Positions 16,620 to 25,974 of a stretch of DNA of 33,711 nucleotides are shown here, piece after piece. Under the pieces are notes generated by a model, which saw nothing but the letters and a program-made list of their open reading frames with translations, was not told the origin of the DNA and did no database searches. Numbering within the stretch: the stretch's first letter is position 1; every line of letters begins with the position of its first letter. A program made the position numbers and the translations under genes. Origin of the DNA: Candidatus Uhrbacteria bacterium (GTDB lineage Bacteria; Patescibacteriota; Patescibacteriia; JACRJV01); contig JACRJV010000001.1 of NCBI GenBank assembly GCA_016215325.1, forward strand, positions 1 through 33,711, written 5' to 3'.

Positions 16620-19145
16620 ATGTCACGAACGGAATCTCACATTCTCTGGTTTTCAGAGATTAACAAAGATGATGTTCCATTGGTCGGGGGGAAGAATGCG
16701 AACCTCGGGGAGTTATACCAGAAGCTCACTACCGCGGAGAGTTCTGCCTTCCCGGATGAACACGTGCAAGTGCCCTATGGGTTTGCCGTCACCGCATACG
16801 CCTATCGTACGTTCATCTCCCACAATACGTTGGATCAATCAATTCACGATGCGTTGCAGGGGCTGGATACGCGTGACATTGCCGCGCTGGAGACCTGCGG
16901 TCAAACTATCCGCCAAATGATCCTGGAAGGACAATTCCCACCAGAACTGGAGTCAGACATCCGCTCCGCACATTGCAAACTGGCCGAACAGTGCAAAACG
17001 GATACAAAGAGTCTTGATCTGGCTGTCCGGTCTTCTGCCACGGCAGAAGACCTACCGGATGCCTCGTTTGCGGGCCAACAAGAAACCTATTTAAATGTCC
17101 GCGGGGAACTCGAGGTACTTGAACACATCAAAAAAGCATTTGCATCATTGTTTACCAATCGCGCGATTTCCTACCGGCAGGATCAACAATACAGCCATTT
17201 TGACGTTGCGCTTTCGGTGGCAGTACAGAAAATGGTCCGCAGCGACATTGCCGCTTCGGGCGTGGCGTTCAGTTTGGATACCGAAAGCGGCTTCCGCGAT
17301 ATAGTGCTTATTAATGGCAGTTGGGGATTAGGGGAACTGGTGGTAAAAGGCGCGGTCATCCCCGATGAGTACAAAGTGTTTAAACCCACATTGCGCAAGG
17401 GCTTCCGTTCGATCGTAAGCAAACGCGCAGGCCCCAAAAAACACAAACTGATTTATTCGCAGGATGCCGGGAACCTTACGAAAGAAGTGCTGGTGGCGGA
17501 CGAACTCCAACATGCCTTTGTATTGAGTGATGACCAGGTCCTGCAACTCGCACGATGGGTTGTATTAATCGAAGATCACTATGGCCGCCCCATGGACATC
17601 GAATGGGCGGTTGATGGGCAGCTCGGCAGTCTGTTTATCGTCCAAGCGCGCCCAGAAACTGTACAATCACAAAAACAGCAAGGCCATGTTCTCGAAGAAT
17701 ATCGTCTCAAACAGCGCGGGCCCATTCTCGTGCAGGGTGCGGCAGTAGGGGCGAAAATCGGCAAAGGCAGCGCCCGGTGTATTTCGGATGTGGCACAAAT
17801 GGCAGAATTTAAAGCAGGCGAAGTCTTGGTGACCGAAATTACCGACCCCGATTGGGAGCCGATCATGAAGCTGGCATCCGCGATTGTCACTAATTCTGGG
17901 GGGCGCACCAGCCATGCGGCGATTATTTCACGCGAGTTGGGAATCCCGGCAGTGGTGGGGTGCGGTAATGCGACTGCGGTGATTACCACGGGAATGGAAT
18001 TAACCGTGAGTTGTGCAGAGGGCGAAGTTGGTAGAGTCTACCAGGGGTTGCTGGAATTTGGAATCGAGCGCAATGACCTAACCGGATTCCAGCCGCCGTC
18101 GGTGGACATCAAGCTCATCGCGGCAGATCCGGAATTGGCGTTCCACCATGCCAAGCTCCCACATCGGGGGGTCGGTCTTGCCCGAGAGGAATTTATCATC
18201 TCCAACTACATTAAAATACATCCCAACGTACTCATCCAGTTTGATGAACTCGCGGATGGGGGAGTGAAAGCGCAGGTGGAAACATTGACCAAGGGGTATC
18301 GAGACAAACTCGAGTATTATGTCGATACGTTGAGTTACGGCATTGCGCAATTGGGCGCTGCGTTCTACCCGTATGATGTGCTCCTGCGGTTTAGCGATTT
18401 TAAAAGCAACGAATACGCGAATCTGATGGGTGGCACATTGTTTGAACCAAAAGAAGAAAACCCCATGCTCGGTTGGCGCGGTGCCAGCCGATATTACGAT
18501 CCGCAATTTGAAAAAGCGTTCTCGCTGGAATGCCAAGCAGTGAAACGTGTCCGAGAGCAAATGGGCTTGTGGAACGTGAGCGTCATGGTCCCATTCTGCC
18601 GCACTCCCGAAGAAGGCAAAAAAGTCGTTGAGCTCATTACAAAATACGGGCTCAATAATCGCATCACGCCGGAGGTACGGAAGAAAAAAAAGAACGGGGA
18701 TATTGTAGAAGGACTCGAAATCTGGGTGATGGCAGAAATCCCATCGAATATCTTACAGGTGGAGGAATTCGCCGATATCTTTGATGGGTTCTCTATCGGA
18801 TCAAACGATCTCACGCAACTCACGCTCGGCCTTGATCGTGATTCCAAGATGATTGCGCATGTGGGCAACGAACGCAGTCCCGCAATCCGCAAGCTCATTA
18901 AGACGCTCATCGCCGCGGCGCATGCACGCGGCCTCAAAGTCGGCATTTGCGGCCAGGCGCCGTCCGACTTCCCCGACTTTGCGGAATTCCTGGTGCGTGA
19001 AGGAATTGATTCGATTTCGATTAGTGCCGATACCGTCCTTAAAGCGGCGGTGCAGATCCGACAGCTTGAGGACAGGCTTTCTGCGACTGCAGCCCCCACG
19101 ACAGTCCCCACAGCCCCCAAAATAGCACCGACAAGTCATTCTTAA
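16620..19145 (+). CDS. ppsA: phosphoenolpyruvate synthase
   Basis: VPLVGGKNANLGEL, RSSATAEDLPDASFAGQQETYLN, NSGGRTSHAAIISRELGIPAVVG, GSNDLTQLTLGLDRDS, GICGQAPSD. Confidence 0.95.
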   Translation: MSRTESHILWFSEINKDDVPLVGGKNANLGELYQKLTTAESSAFPDEHVQVPYGFAVTAYAYRTFISHNTLDQSIHDALQGLDTRDIAALETCGQTIRQMILEGQFPPELESDIRSAHCKLAEQCKTDTKSLDLAVRSSATAEDLPDASFAGQQETYLNVRGELEVLEHIKKAFASLFTNRAISYRQDQQYSHFDVALSVAVQKMVRSDIAASGVAFSLDTESGFRDIVLINGSWGLGELVVKGAVIPDEYKVFKPTLRKGFRSIVSKRAGPKKHKLIYSQDAGNLTKEVLVADELQHAFVLSDDQVLQLARWVVLIEDHYGRPMDIEWAVDGQLGSLFIVQARPETVQSQKQQGHVLEEYRLKQRGPILVQGAAVGAKIGKGSARCISDVAQMAEFKAGEVLVTEITDPDWEPIMKLASAIVTNSGGRTSHAAIISRELGIPAVVGCGNATAVITTGMELTVSCAEGEVGRVYQGLLEFGIERNDLTGFQPPSVDIKLIAADPELAFHHAKLPHRGVGLAREEFIISNYIKIHPNVLIQFDELADGGVKAQVETLTKGYRDKLEYYVDTLSYGIAQLGAAFYPYDVLLRFSDFKSNEYANLMGGTLFEPKEENPMLGWRGASRYYDPQFEKAFSLECQAVKRVREQMGLWNVSVMVPFCRTPEEGKKVVELITKYGLNNRITPEVRKKKKNGDIVEGLEIWVMAEIPSNILQVEEFADIFDGFSIGSNDLTQLTLGLDRDSKMIAHVGNERSPAIRKLIKTLIAAAHARGLKVGICGQAPSDFPDFAEFLVREGIDSISISADTVLKAAVQIRQLEDRLSATAAPTTVPTAPKIAPTSHS

Positions 19146-20280
19146 AATAGGGCACGTCCACGATGCCGTGGACGAGAATAGCAACCAACACACCGAACAA
19201 CGCGAGCTCGGTGTGTTGTTGGCGTTCGGCGAGATGGCGCAGGGTCAGTAGAATCAATATCAAGAAGGCGACAAGGCCAAAAAATCCAAGCTCTGTCCAA
19301 AGTGCAAGGACAAGATTGTGGGGGTACAAGAGCGATGGACCAGAGACTTCTGTGTTGTGGTACGGGGCGATCGCGAATTGATAATTCGCAAGCCCCCCGC
19401 CAAACAACGGGGAGCCGGCGATCAATGCCCTTGTTTCATTGTGCTGTTCTAACCGCAGGAGAAAGGATGGGTTCGTTCGCACAATCGGTTGAGCAACCGA
19501 ACCCCAAGGCACAAATGGTAAAAGTACCCAAAATACTAGACCCAGCGCGATCAACCATAACCGCTGCGATTTGCTCAATCGCGTCACAATTGCGATCACG
19601 AGGAGCGCCACAATCACCGCGAGCATGGCACCATTTGAATTTGCGAGCGTGATAGACAAAAGCCCTGCCATAAGACCTGTCATCAATAGAGGTTTCCGAC
19701 CGACTTGAAGAATTGATCCAATGATGAGGGCAACCAGCGGCGCTGCAAGTAATCCCACTGCATTGGGGTAAGGGAATACGCTGACTGCCCTAAAGAGCGT
19801 GCGACTGCTCCAATCAGGATCCGAAATTGGGAAGATAATAGCCCCCGCAATCGGAACGCCAGAAGGGAAAAACCATTGCAGGACTGCAATCCCGCCAATG
19901 ACGGTCAGTAGGGCCGCGGCAGCCGATGCAACGGTTTGGAGCGCATCGGAATTGAGTCGCGCAACACGATACACCGTCAACCCCGCAATCATCGCATCGA
20001 CAACGTATGCCTTCCAGATACCTGCGGCACCCGGTGTTGGATGAGCAATCAACGCTATTGTGGTTGCTGCAAAGAACCCAATCGCGGCCCAACGGAGCAT
20101 CTGGTCTTCAATTGTAAAAAAATGGCGTAATCGTTGTAAGAAGGTCTTACCATCCTGTATGTCGATAAAAATCCCCGCGCACAACAGAATAATCATCTCC
20201 AATCCAGTCGTGGGAATCCCAAAAAAACTCCACCGCAGTTGGTACAACGGGAGCCCCAATATAAGAAACCACAGTATCAT
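19039..20280 (-). CDS. O-antigen ligase/polymerase-like membrane protein
   Basis: About 10 hydrophobic segments; GGGLANYQFAIAPY...YPHNLVLALWTELGFFGL; ATGA overlap with the prmC stop. Confidence 0.75.
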   Translation of the reverse strand: MILWFLILGLPLYQLRWSFFGIPTTGLEMIILLCAGIFIDIQDGKTFLQRLRHFFTIEDQMLRWAAIGFFAATTIALIAHPTPGAAGIWKAYVVDAMIAGLTVYRVARLNSDALQTVASAAAALLTVIGGIAVLQWFFPSGVPIAGAIIFPISDPDWSSRTLFRAVSVFPYPNAVGLLAAPLVALIIGSILQVGRKPLLMTGLMAGLLSITLANSNGAMLAVIVALLVIAIVTRLSKSQRLWLIALGLVFWVLLPFVPWGSVAQPIVRTNPSFLLRLEQHNETRALIAGSPLFGGGLANYQFAIAPYHNTEVSGPSLLYPHNLVLALWTELGFFGLVAFLILILLTLRHLAERQQHTELALFGVLVAILVHGIVDVPYFKNDLSVLFWGLWGLSWGLQSQKACPQAVGSAPPL

Positions 20281-21068
20281 TCGTGATCCCATAGAATAAA
20301 CCGTTCTGCCCCGGAAAGATCCAGAAGTGTCGTTATGCCCCCGCCGATCGCATTCTTGAGCAAGTTCGAAACGATTGGCACTTGCTCCGGCAGTAATTCG
20401 AGAACGACCCAAGGGAGTGGCCAGAGACGCGCGCCCAATTGATCCACAAACAATCGAACCGCATCGAGCCCATCATTGCCAGCAAAAAGAGCGATTTCTG
20501 GTTCGTACGAAAGCTCTGGCTCAAGCGCTCCATTCCATGAGGTCGGCAAGTAGGGTAGGTTTGCGATAATTCCGTCAACACGATCGGCCGCAACCGGTTC
20601 GAGGAGATTGCCCAATCGAAAATCGACCACGGCGCGGTTCGCGACCGCGTTCTCACGGGCAATGGCGAGTGTGGACTCATTGATGTCGGTTGCGATTATA
20701 GTGAGTGTTGGAATCTCTGCCTTGAGCGTGATGGCGATTGCACCGCACCCTGTGCCACAATCGACAATATGTGCAGCGGGTGTTTTTTTGATCTTCATCA
20801 ACAAGGCCTGCATGAGATGCTCCGTTTCGGGCCGAGGAACCAGCGTGGAACGGTTGACAGAAAAACGGCGATGATAGAATGGCTGCCATCCCACAATATA
20901 GGCGAGTGGCTCTCTGCGACAGCGCCGATCTACTGCTGCCTGGACCGGAAGGCCTGATTCTAAAATATTCTGTACTTCTTGGGCTGCGTGCGCGATGCCG
21001 GATTGAGTCAATGCATCAACCCATTGTTGCCACTGTGGATGAGTACTGGCGGAAGATCTTGACAGCAT
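20277..21068 (-). CDS. prmC: peptide chain release factor N(5)-glutamine methyltransferase
   Basis: REPLAYIVGWQPFYHRRFSVNRSTLVPRPETEHL, DCGTGCGAIAITL, IIANLPYLP. Confidence 0.9.
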   Translation of the reverse strand: MLSRSSASTHPQWQQWVDALTQSGIAHAAQEVQNILESGLPVQAAVDRRCRREPLAYIVGWQPFYHRRFSVNRSTLVPRPETEHLMQALLMKIKKTPAAHIVDCGTGCGAIAITLKAEIPTLTIIATDINESTLAIARENAVANRAVVDFRLGNLLEPVAADRVDGIIANLPYLPTSWNGALEPELSYEPEIALFAGNDGLDAVRLFVDQLGARLWPLPWVVLELLPEQVPIVSNLLKNAIGGGITTLLDLSGAERFILWDHE

Positions 21069-21162
21069 AATTGTTTTTGCCCTACAAGTTTTATACCATA
21101 CCCGAGCACCAAAGGTCGATGCAGCGGATACGAGCTGCACCTCTTAACACAATCCCCATTGT

Positions 21163-21306
21163 ATGAACAATGATACATGCCCAAGCTGTGGCGATGAACT
21201 GAAAAATGAGAAATGCGCCAATTGCGATGATTTGAATGATTCCGAAGACGAGAGTGAAGAGGATGAGGAAACGGACGACGAGGAAGAAGATGAAGAAGAC
21301 GAATAA
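21163..21306 (+). CDS. 47-aa zinc-ribbon-like protein with poly-acidic tail
   Basis: ATG 21163 to TAA 21304-21306: MNNDTCPSCGDELKNEKCANCDDLNDSEDESEEDEETDDEEEDEEDE. Confidence 0.65.
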   Translation: MNNDTCPSCGDELKNEKCANCDDLNDSEDESEEDEETDDEEEDEEDE

Positions 21307-21318
21307 ATTCATTCTTAC

Positions 21319-21398
21319 AAAAACCTGTCAGATTCTGTTCAAGTCACCGCCGTGGAGGGAATCCCGAACGCTGCGGTGACCAGAATGACAGGTTTTTT
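21319..21398. terminator. long hairpin/bidirectional terminator between convergent genes
   Basis: aaaaacctgtcagattctgttcaagtcaccgc ... gcggtgaccagaatgacaggtttttt. Confidence 0.75.
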
Positions 21399-22350
21399 AT
21401 TCAAATCGTTTCCCAATGAGTTCCGGGTATCCTTGGAGGAAGGCAACGATGCTCATACGTTTTTTGCCCGAGCGCTGGATCGAGCCGCAGGAAAGTTGGG
21501 TGTAATTGCCCGCTTGGATCACTAGCTGGCGTTGTGCCTCGGCCGCGACAATTGTACCTGGTTTGTTGCGGTTGTCTTCGGGTTTTGCCTCAAGGACCGT
21601 GATATCAAAGAGTTTGATTATTTCGGTGTTCCCTTGAGCATCGTTGAGTGTTGTCCATATTCCTGGCCACGGGGTGAACGCACGCCATTGACCAGCGATG
21701 ACGGGGGCAGGCTGATTCCAGTCAACTCGACCGTCCTCCTTTTGAATTTTATGACTCATCGTTGATTGTGAATCGTCCTGCGGCGTTGGGGTAATCGACC
21801 CATCAATCCAATCCTTGAGCGTCGGAATCATCAGTTCTGCCCCCATGATCGATAAGCGGCGCTTTAGCTCGGCAGCCGTCTCTTGCGGTTGCACCGCCGT
21901 TTCTTGCACCGCCAAAATTGGCCCATGGTCGATTTGATGGTCCAAGAGGATGATTGTTACGCCCGTTTTTTGGTCCCCCGAGAGGATTGTAGATTGTACG
22001 GGCGAGGGACCTCGATGGCGCGGCAATAGCGACGGGTGGATGTTGAGGATTTTTTTCTCGGGGATATCGAGCAACGCGCGGGGAATAATACGTCCAAAAC
22101 TCGCAACAATCGCGCAGGCCGGCGGCGCCCACTGCCCGTAGAACTGCTCAAGATTAGTGCTGGAGCGGATCTCGGCCACCGGGCGTTCATGCGCAGCAGC
22201 AAATTCCTTTACTGGATTCACATACTCAACGCGGCTTTTATGGGAAGCCGGCGGCATGGTTGTCACAAGCCGGAGTTCGTAGCCGGCTTTCAACAGTGCC
22301 TCTGCGGTTGGCAGGCAAAAATCGGATGAGCCAAAGAGATCGATGATCAT
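21397..22350 (-). CDS. fmt: methionyl-tRNA formyltransferase
   Basis: FGSSDFCLPTAEALL, NIHPSLLPRHRGPSPVQSTILSGDQKTGVTIILLD, DHGPILA. Confidence 0.93.
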   Translation of the reverse strand: MIIDLFGSSDFCLPTAEALLKAGYELRLVTTMPPASHKSRVEYVNPVKEFAAAHERPVAEIRSSTNLEQFYGQWAPPACAIVASFGRIIPRALLDIPEKKILNIHPSLLPRHRGPSPVQSTILSGDQKTGVTIILLDHQIDHGPILAVQETAVQPQETAAELKRRLSIMGAELMIPTLKDWIDGSITPTPQDDSQSTMSHKIQKEDGRVDWNQPAPVIAGQWRAFTPWPGIWTTLNDAQGNTEIIKLFDITVLEAKPEDNRNKPGTIVAAEAQRQLVIQAGNYTQLSCGSIQRSGKKRMSIVAFLQGYPELIGKRFE

Positions 22351-22380
22351 ACAATAGGCACGAAAAAGATTCCAGTAACC

Positions 22381-22848
22381 TTATTTTTTGTTTTGTTGTT
22401 GCTGTTCAAACCGGTCAACGAACAGGATGCCATTGAGATGGTCGGTTTCGTGTTGGAGAACGCGGGCAAAGTAGCCGCGGGCTTTGAGTTCAATCGGCAG
22501 CCCCCGCTCATTCAAGCCTTGGAGCCGAACGCTTGTCCAGCGTTCAACCGGATGGTACAGCCCTGGTACAGAAAGGCAACCTTCTTCCATTGATTCCATC
22601 GCATCACCATGAGCAGTAATAATAGGATTGACCACCGGTACGACCTTCTTGCCACGGAGCGCCAAAAATACCCGGTGGCAATATCCCACTTGCACACCCG
22701 CGATCCCGACGCCTTTGGCGTAATACATGGTTTCCTCCATGTCTGTGAGCATCTTGGCAAAATCAGCATGAGGAATGCTCGCTGCGTTCAGCAGAGCCGA
22801 AGATTGATGGAGTCGTTCATCCGGCAATTGGACAAGAGGAAGAACCAT
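22381..22848 (-). CDS. def: peptide deformylase
   Basis: GVGIAGVQVG, EEGCLSVPG, LQHETDHLNGILFVDR. Confidence 0.94.
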   Translation of the reverse strand: MVLPLVQLPDERLHQSSALLNAASIPHADFAKMLTDMEETMYYAKGVGIAGVQVGYCHRVFLALRGKKVVPVVNPIITAHGDAMESMEEGCLSVPGLYHPVERWTSVRLQGLNERGLPIELKARGYFARVLQHETDHLNGILFVDRFEQQQQNKK

Positions 22849-22859
22849 AATGAACTGTA

Positions 22860-24587
22860 TCAATTGAATCGCGGCAAATGATCAGGATTCGGGGTGATAG
22901 ACCATCCCGTGGGAATATGAGGGACGATGTTGCCACAAAAATCAGAGAGCGATTGTTGCATGTTGCTCCGGATGAGCACAACCGTGCGGTCAACAAACCC
23001 CTTGCGTCGAGTGCGGCTTTCATAGGGCCCAAGCAATTCTGCATTCGAACGCATCGCAATTTGGCGTAGTGATGACAATTGCAAATCGGGACTATTGTCG
23101 CGTTTCTGGCGATGCCTGTCAAGCAATACCATCGGGTACGCCGGAGGATACCGAAATTGCGTTCGAGCCTGGATTTCGCTGGAATACCATTGCTGGAACC
23201 CTGCAATTGTTGGCTCAATCATCCATTGTAAAGGGACGTTGCAAACTGCCATCGAGTATTCGGGATGTTGCTGCGCGCTTTCGTTAAGCAGTGCAACAAT
23301 TTGAGCGCCACGCTCTGCTTGTGTATATCCCCCGGGGACCGATCCGAACATGTCCCAATACAGGATTGACACTGGCCCGGCGTATTGATCCTCAATCGAG
23401 GAAAGAATAGAGGAGGGCTGGACGATTTTGTATTGCCGGGTCGATATATCCGGAAGGTACCGTTCAATTGTTTTGCGGATCAAGTCCGGGCCGGAAGGCA
23501 AGGTCCGGTAGTCAAGACCCTTGCATCGCCCGCAGGCAGGCAGTGCCCTGGGCTGGTTGCACCATGAACAACGCCATTGCCCATCTTGCTCTTGCAACGG
23601 TCGATCGCAAGTGCCGCAATGAGCAATCGTATGGCACGTTGCGCACATCGCATGCTGGGTTTTGAGCGGCGATGCAACGATTTTGATCGAGCGTCCTGCG
23701 ACAATTTGATTAGTCAGCCACGCACACCATTGTTGTCCCATATCGGTTGGTTCTGGCCAACATTGAATATTGGGTGATGCCGCTGGATCAAGATCAAATG
23801 AAACCTGCGACCGCGAAGTATAGGTTGCGAGGGTTGGCAGCGGTGAACTCATAACAAGCTTCGCCCCCCAAATTTCGGCAAGCCAGCTTGCCGCGATACG
23901 ATTATCAATACGCGGCTCCAAATCCCATTGCACATGCGCGGGGTGATGCTCGTCGATGAGAGCGATTGCTACAAGCTTATTCCAGGGTAAGAGGAGTGAA
24001 CGGCGAGTTCCCACCACAGTGCACTTTTCGCCTTGCTGGAGGCGTTCGAGAATTTGCCGATGCTCATGCGCCGATGTTTGAGGCGTAAGCAATACCGCTG
24101 ATGTTTTCTGTTGCAGTATCTGTTGGGCCCGAAGAGCGCTATCGGCAGTCGGAGCAAGCACGAGTGACTGGCCGCGTGATGCGACGAGTGTTTGCAGCAG
24201 CCGCTGCTGACGCTGGCTTGATTGAATATACAATAATCGACTCTGGGCGCGTCGTACTCGCTTTATTGGAGTAATGACAAGGGACCGTTGGGCGCTCACT
24301 AAGGCATGCAGCATATGCGACCGTGATCCGCCATAGACTCCGATAATACGCTGAATAAGATCGATCTGCTCATTGGTGATAATGCGTGGCCCAAGATCGA
24401 TGACTTCCCGCATCGCATACGAGGCCGTTGCAGCAGTTTTCGACCAGACAATGCCAAGAATCCTTTTGCGACGAAAAGGGATTTTTACCAACTGCCCAGG
24501 CAGAACTCGCTGAGCTGGTATCGTATACGAATAACAATCCTTCCCGCGGGGGAGGTTTGCAATCGGGATGACATCAATGGCCGTCAT
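22860..24587 (-). CDS. priA: PriA-like primosomal protein N' with degenerate helicase core
   Basis: N-terminal PriA 3'BD-like VLPGQLVKIPFRRKRILGIVW; zinc cysteines CATCHTIAHCGTCD and CSWCNQ..ACGRCKG; DEHH in place of DEEH; no recognisable Walker A. Confidence 0.75.
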   Translation of the reverse strand: MTAIDVIPIANLPRGKDCYSYTIPAQRVLPGQLVKIPFRRKRILGIVWSKTAATASYAMREVIDLGPRIITNEQIDLIQRIIGVYGGSRSHMLHALVSAQRSLVITPIKRVRRAQSRLLYIQSSQRQQRLLQTLVASRGQSLVLAPTADSALRAQQILQQKTSAVLLTPQTSAHEHRQILERLQQGEKCTVVGTRRSLLLPWNKLVAIALIDEHHPAHVQWDLEPRIDNRIAASWLAEIWGAKLVMSSPLPTLATYTSRSQVSFDLDPAASPNIQCWPEPTDMGQQWCAWLTNQIVAGRSIKIVASPLKTQHAMCATCHTIAHCGTCDRPLQEQDGQWRCSWCNQPRALPACGRCKGLDYRTLPSGPDLIRKTIERYLPDISTRQYKIVQPSSILSSIEDQYAGPVSILYWDMFGSVPGGYTQAERGAQIVALLNESAQQHPEYSMAVCNVPLQWMIEPTIAGFQQWYSSEIQARTQFRYPPAYPMVLLDRHRQKRDNSPDLQLSSLRQIAMRSNAELLGPYESRTRRKGFVDRTVVLIRSNMQQSLSDFCGNIVPHIPTGWSITPNPDHLPRFN

Positions 24588-24591
24588 ACCG

Positions 24592-25974
24592 TCACTTTCT
24601 TAACTGCGGGCGCGGATCACTGCTGGGGATATCAGCGCTGGGCACATCCATGGGTTCCCCAGGAGGGTGGAGAGCAAGCAGCGATTCTGGTATCGTGTGG
24701 ACCGCTTTCCAGGAGTATCCAAGCGTGGTAAACACCTTCGCCGTGGGGATTGCCCGACGTTTCGACGCAGAGATAATGTAGACTGTTGGTGCAAGAGGGT
24801 TTTTAACCAGGGTGCCGTCAGGCAATGTCATGGGCTCTCCCATCGTGTATTGGCTCAAGTCATCAACCACGGTGAGTTTGCGTCCACCATAGCGGAGTTT
24901 GACCACAAGCGGGTCCGCGCTGTGTGCGATACCGTTTTCGACATAATAGATTTGATTGTCTCGCCTAAATTTGAGCAGTGCCCCGGTGGGATAAATACTC
25001 TTAATGGTAATAGGCTCCCCAAGCTGATACATCGCTAGCGTCTGATCATCGACATCCTCGACTTCCTCAGGATTGTAGCCAATTTGACGGAACACCTCGG
25101 GCGATTCGATCACGCGATATTCATCGCCCGAAATGAGGGCGATGCGCCCATCGTCTGCACGGACAAGGGAATAGTTCGCCAGCCCGATCACTGGCCCGAT
25201 CGGGTATTTTTCGATTTCGCTTTTCGTACTTGCGGTGAGGATGGGCTGCACTCCAAACCGGCTTCGCAAAACGGCCATGGACCGGATGGGTCGACGTATT
25301 CCATTCTGTAGATACCACACCACTGCAGAAGTGGGGGATTTGAGCAAGCTCCCATCTGGATACTGCCGGACAAAGAGGCGATTATACAACGCCCAGAACA
25401 CTTCGTTGCCATGGAAGTGGGGCGTATAGGTGTACAGAATTGCCGTCGCAATGTTCGCCGGAATGATAGGGGTCCGATCAATAGTGATGGGAGCCCCGAC
25501 TTTTACAAAGAGACGATCGGGGTTATCAAAGAATGCCCGGAAAAACTCCGCAGCGGCGCGGACTTGCGTTTCGAACCCTTTCCACCGGGTGACCGAAGGA
25601 TCGGAGAGCGAGCAGGCATCGCATACGCCGTATCCGGTTGCCCAAGCGAGTTGCTTGGCCGTTGGTTTTTTGGTTTGAATGAGTGACTGTTCTTTTTGGA
25701 GAATGACAAGAAGAATTTGCGGATTAATCGACCAGTCTTGCGCTGCTGATGCAATAATGCGGCTGGCACGCTTCCCCCCCACGCTATACTTGGCCAACCC
25801 CGATCCTTGATCGACAAGAAAACGTTGAATTTCTTCTTCTGTCATCGTATCGGCATTGGTGAACGCATCATCCTCAAGAATCATCTGTGCGTTAAACGCG
25901 CGGGCCGGCGTGGGGGAGAGCATCGGGACAATCAAGACGGTCACTGCCATCATGACGAGAAGTTGTTTACGCAT
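24592..25974 (-). CDS. secreted protein with lysozyme-like N-terminal domain and C-terminal repeats (GSLLKSPTSAVVWYLQNGIRRPI type)
   Basis: Signal peptide; INPQILLVILQKEQSLI..A.QLAWATGYGVCDAC..F.TQVRAAA homologous to the 7233-9032 protein. Confidence 0.75.
   Translation of the reverse strand: MRKQLLVMMAVTVLIVPMLSPTPARAFNAQMILEDDAFTNADTMTEEEIQRFLVDQGSGLAKYSVGGKRASRIIASAAQDWSINPQILLVILQKEQSLIQTKKPTAKQLAWATGYGVCDACSLSDPSVTRWKGFETQVRAAAEFFRAFFDNPDRLFVKVGAPITIDRTPIIPANIATAILYTYTPHFHGNEVFWALYNRLFVRQYPDGSLLKSPTSAVVWYLQNGIRRPIRSMAVLRSRFGVQPILTASTKSEIEKYPIGPVIGLANYSLVRADDGRIALISGDEYRVIESPEVFRQIGYNPEEVEDVDDQTLAMYQLGEPITIKSIYPTGALLKFRRDNQIYYVENGIAHSADPLVVKLRYGGRKLTVVDDLSQYTMGEPMTLPDGTLVKNPLAPTVYIISASKRRAIPTAKVFTTLGYSWKAVHTIPESLLALHPPGEPMDVPSADIPSSDPRPQLRK

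Noticed and set aside
18494-19120. 208-aa ORF on - strand
   Set aside because: Antisense shadow of ppsA; composition typical of a mirrored frame.
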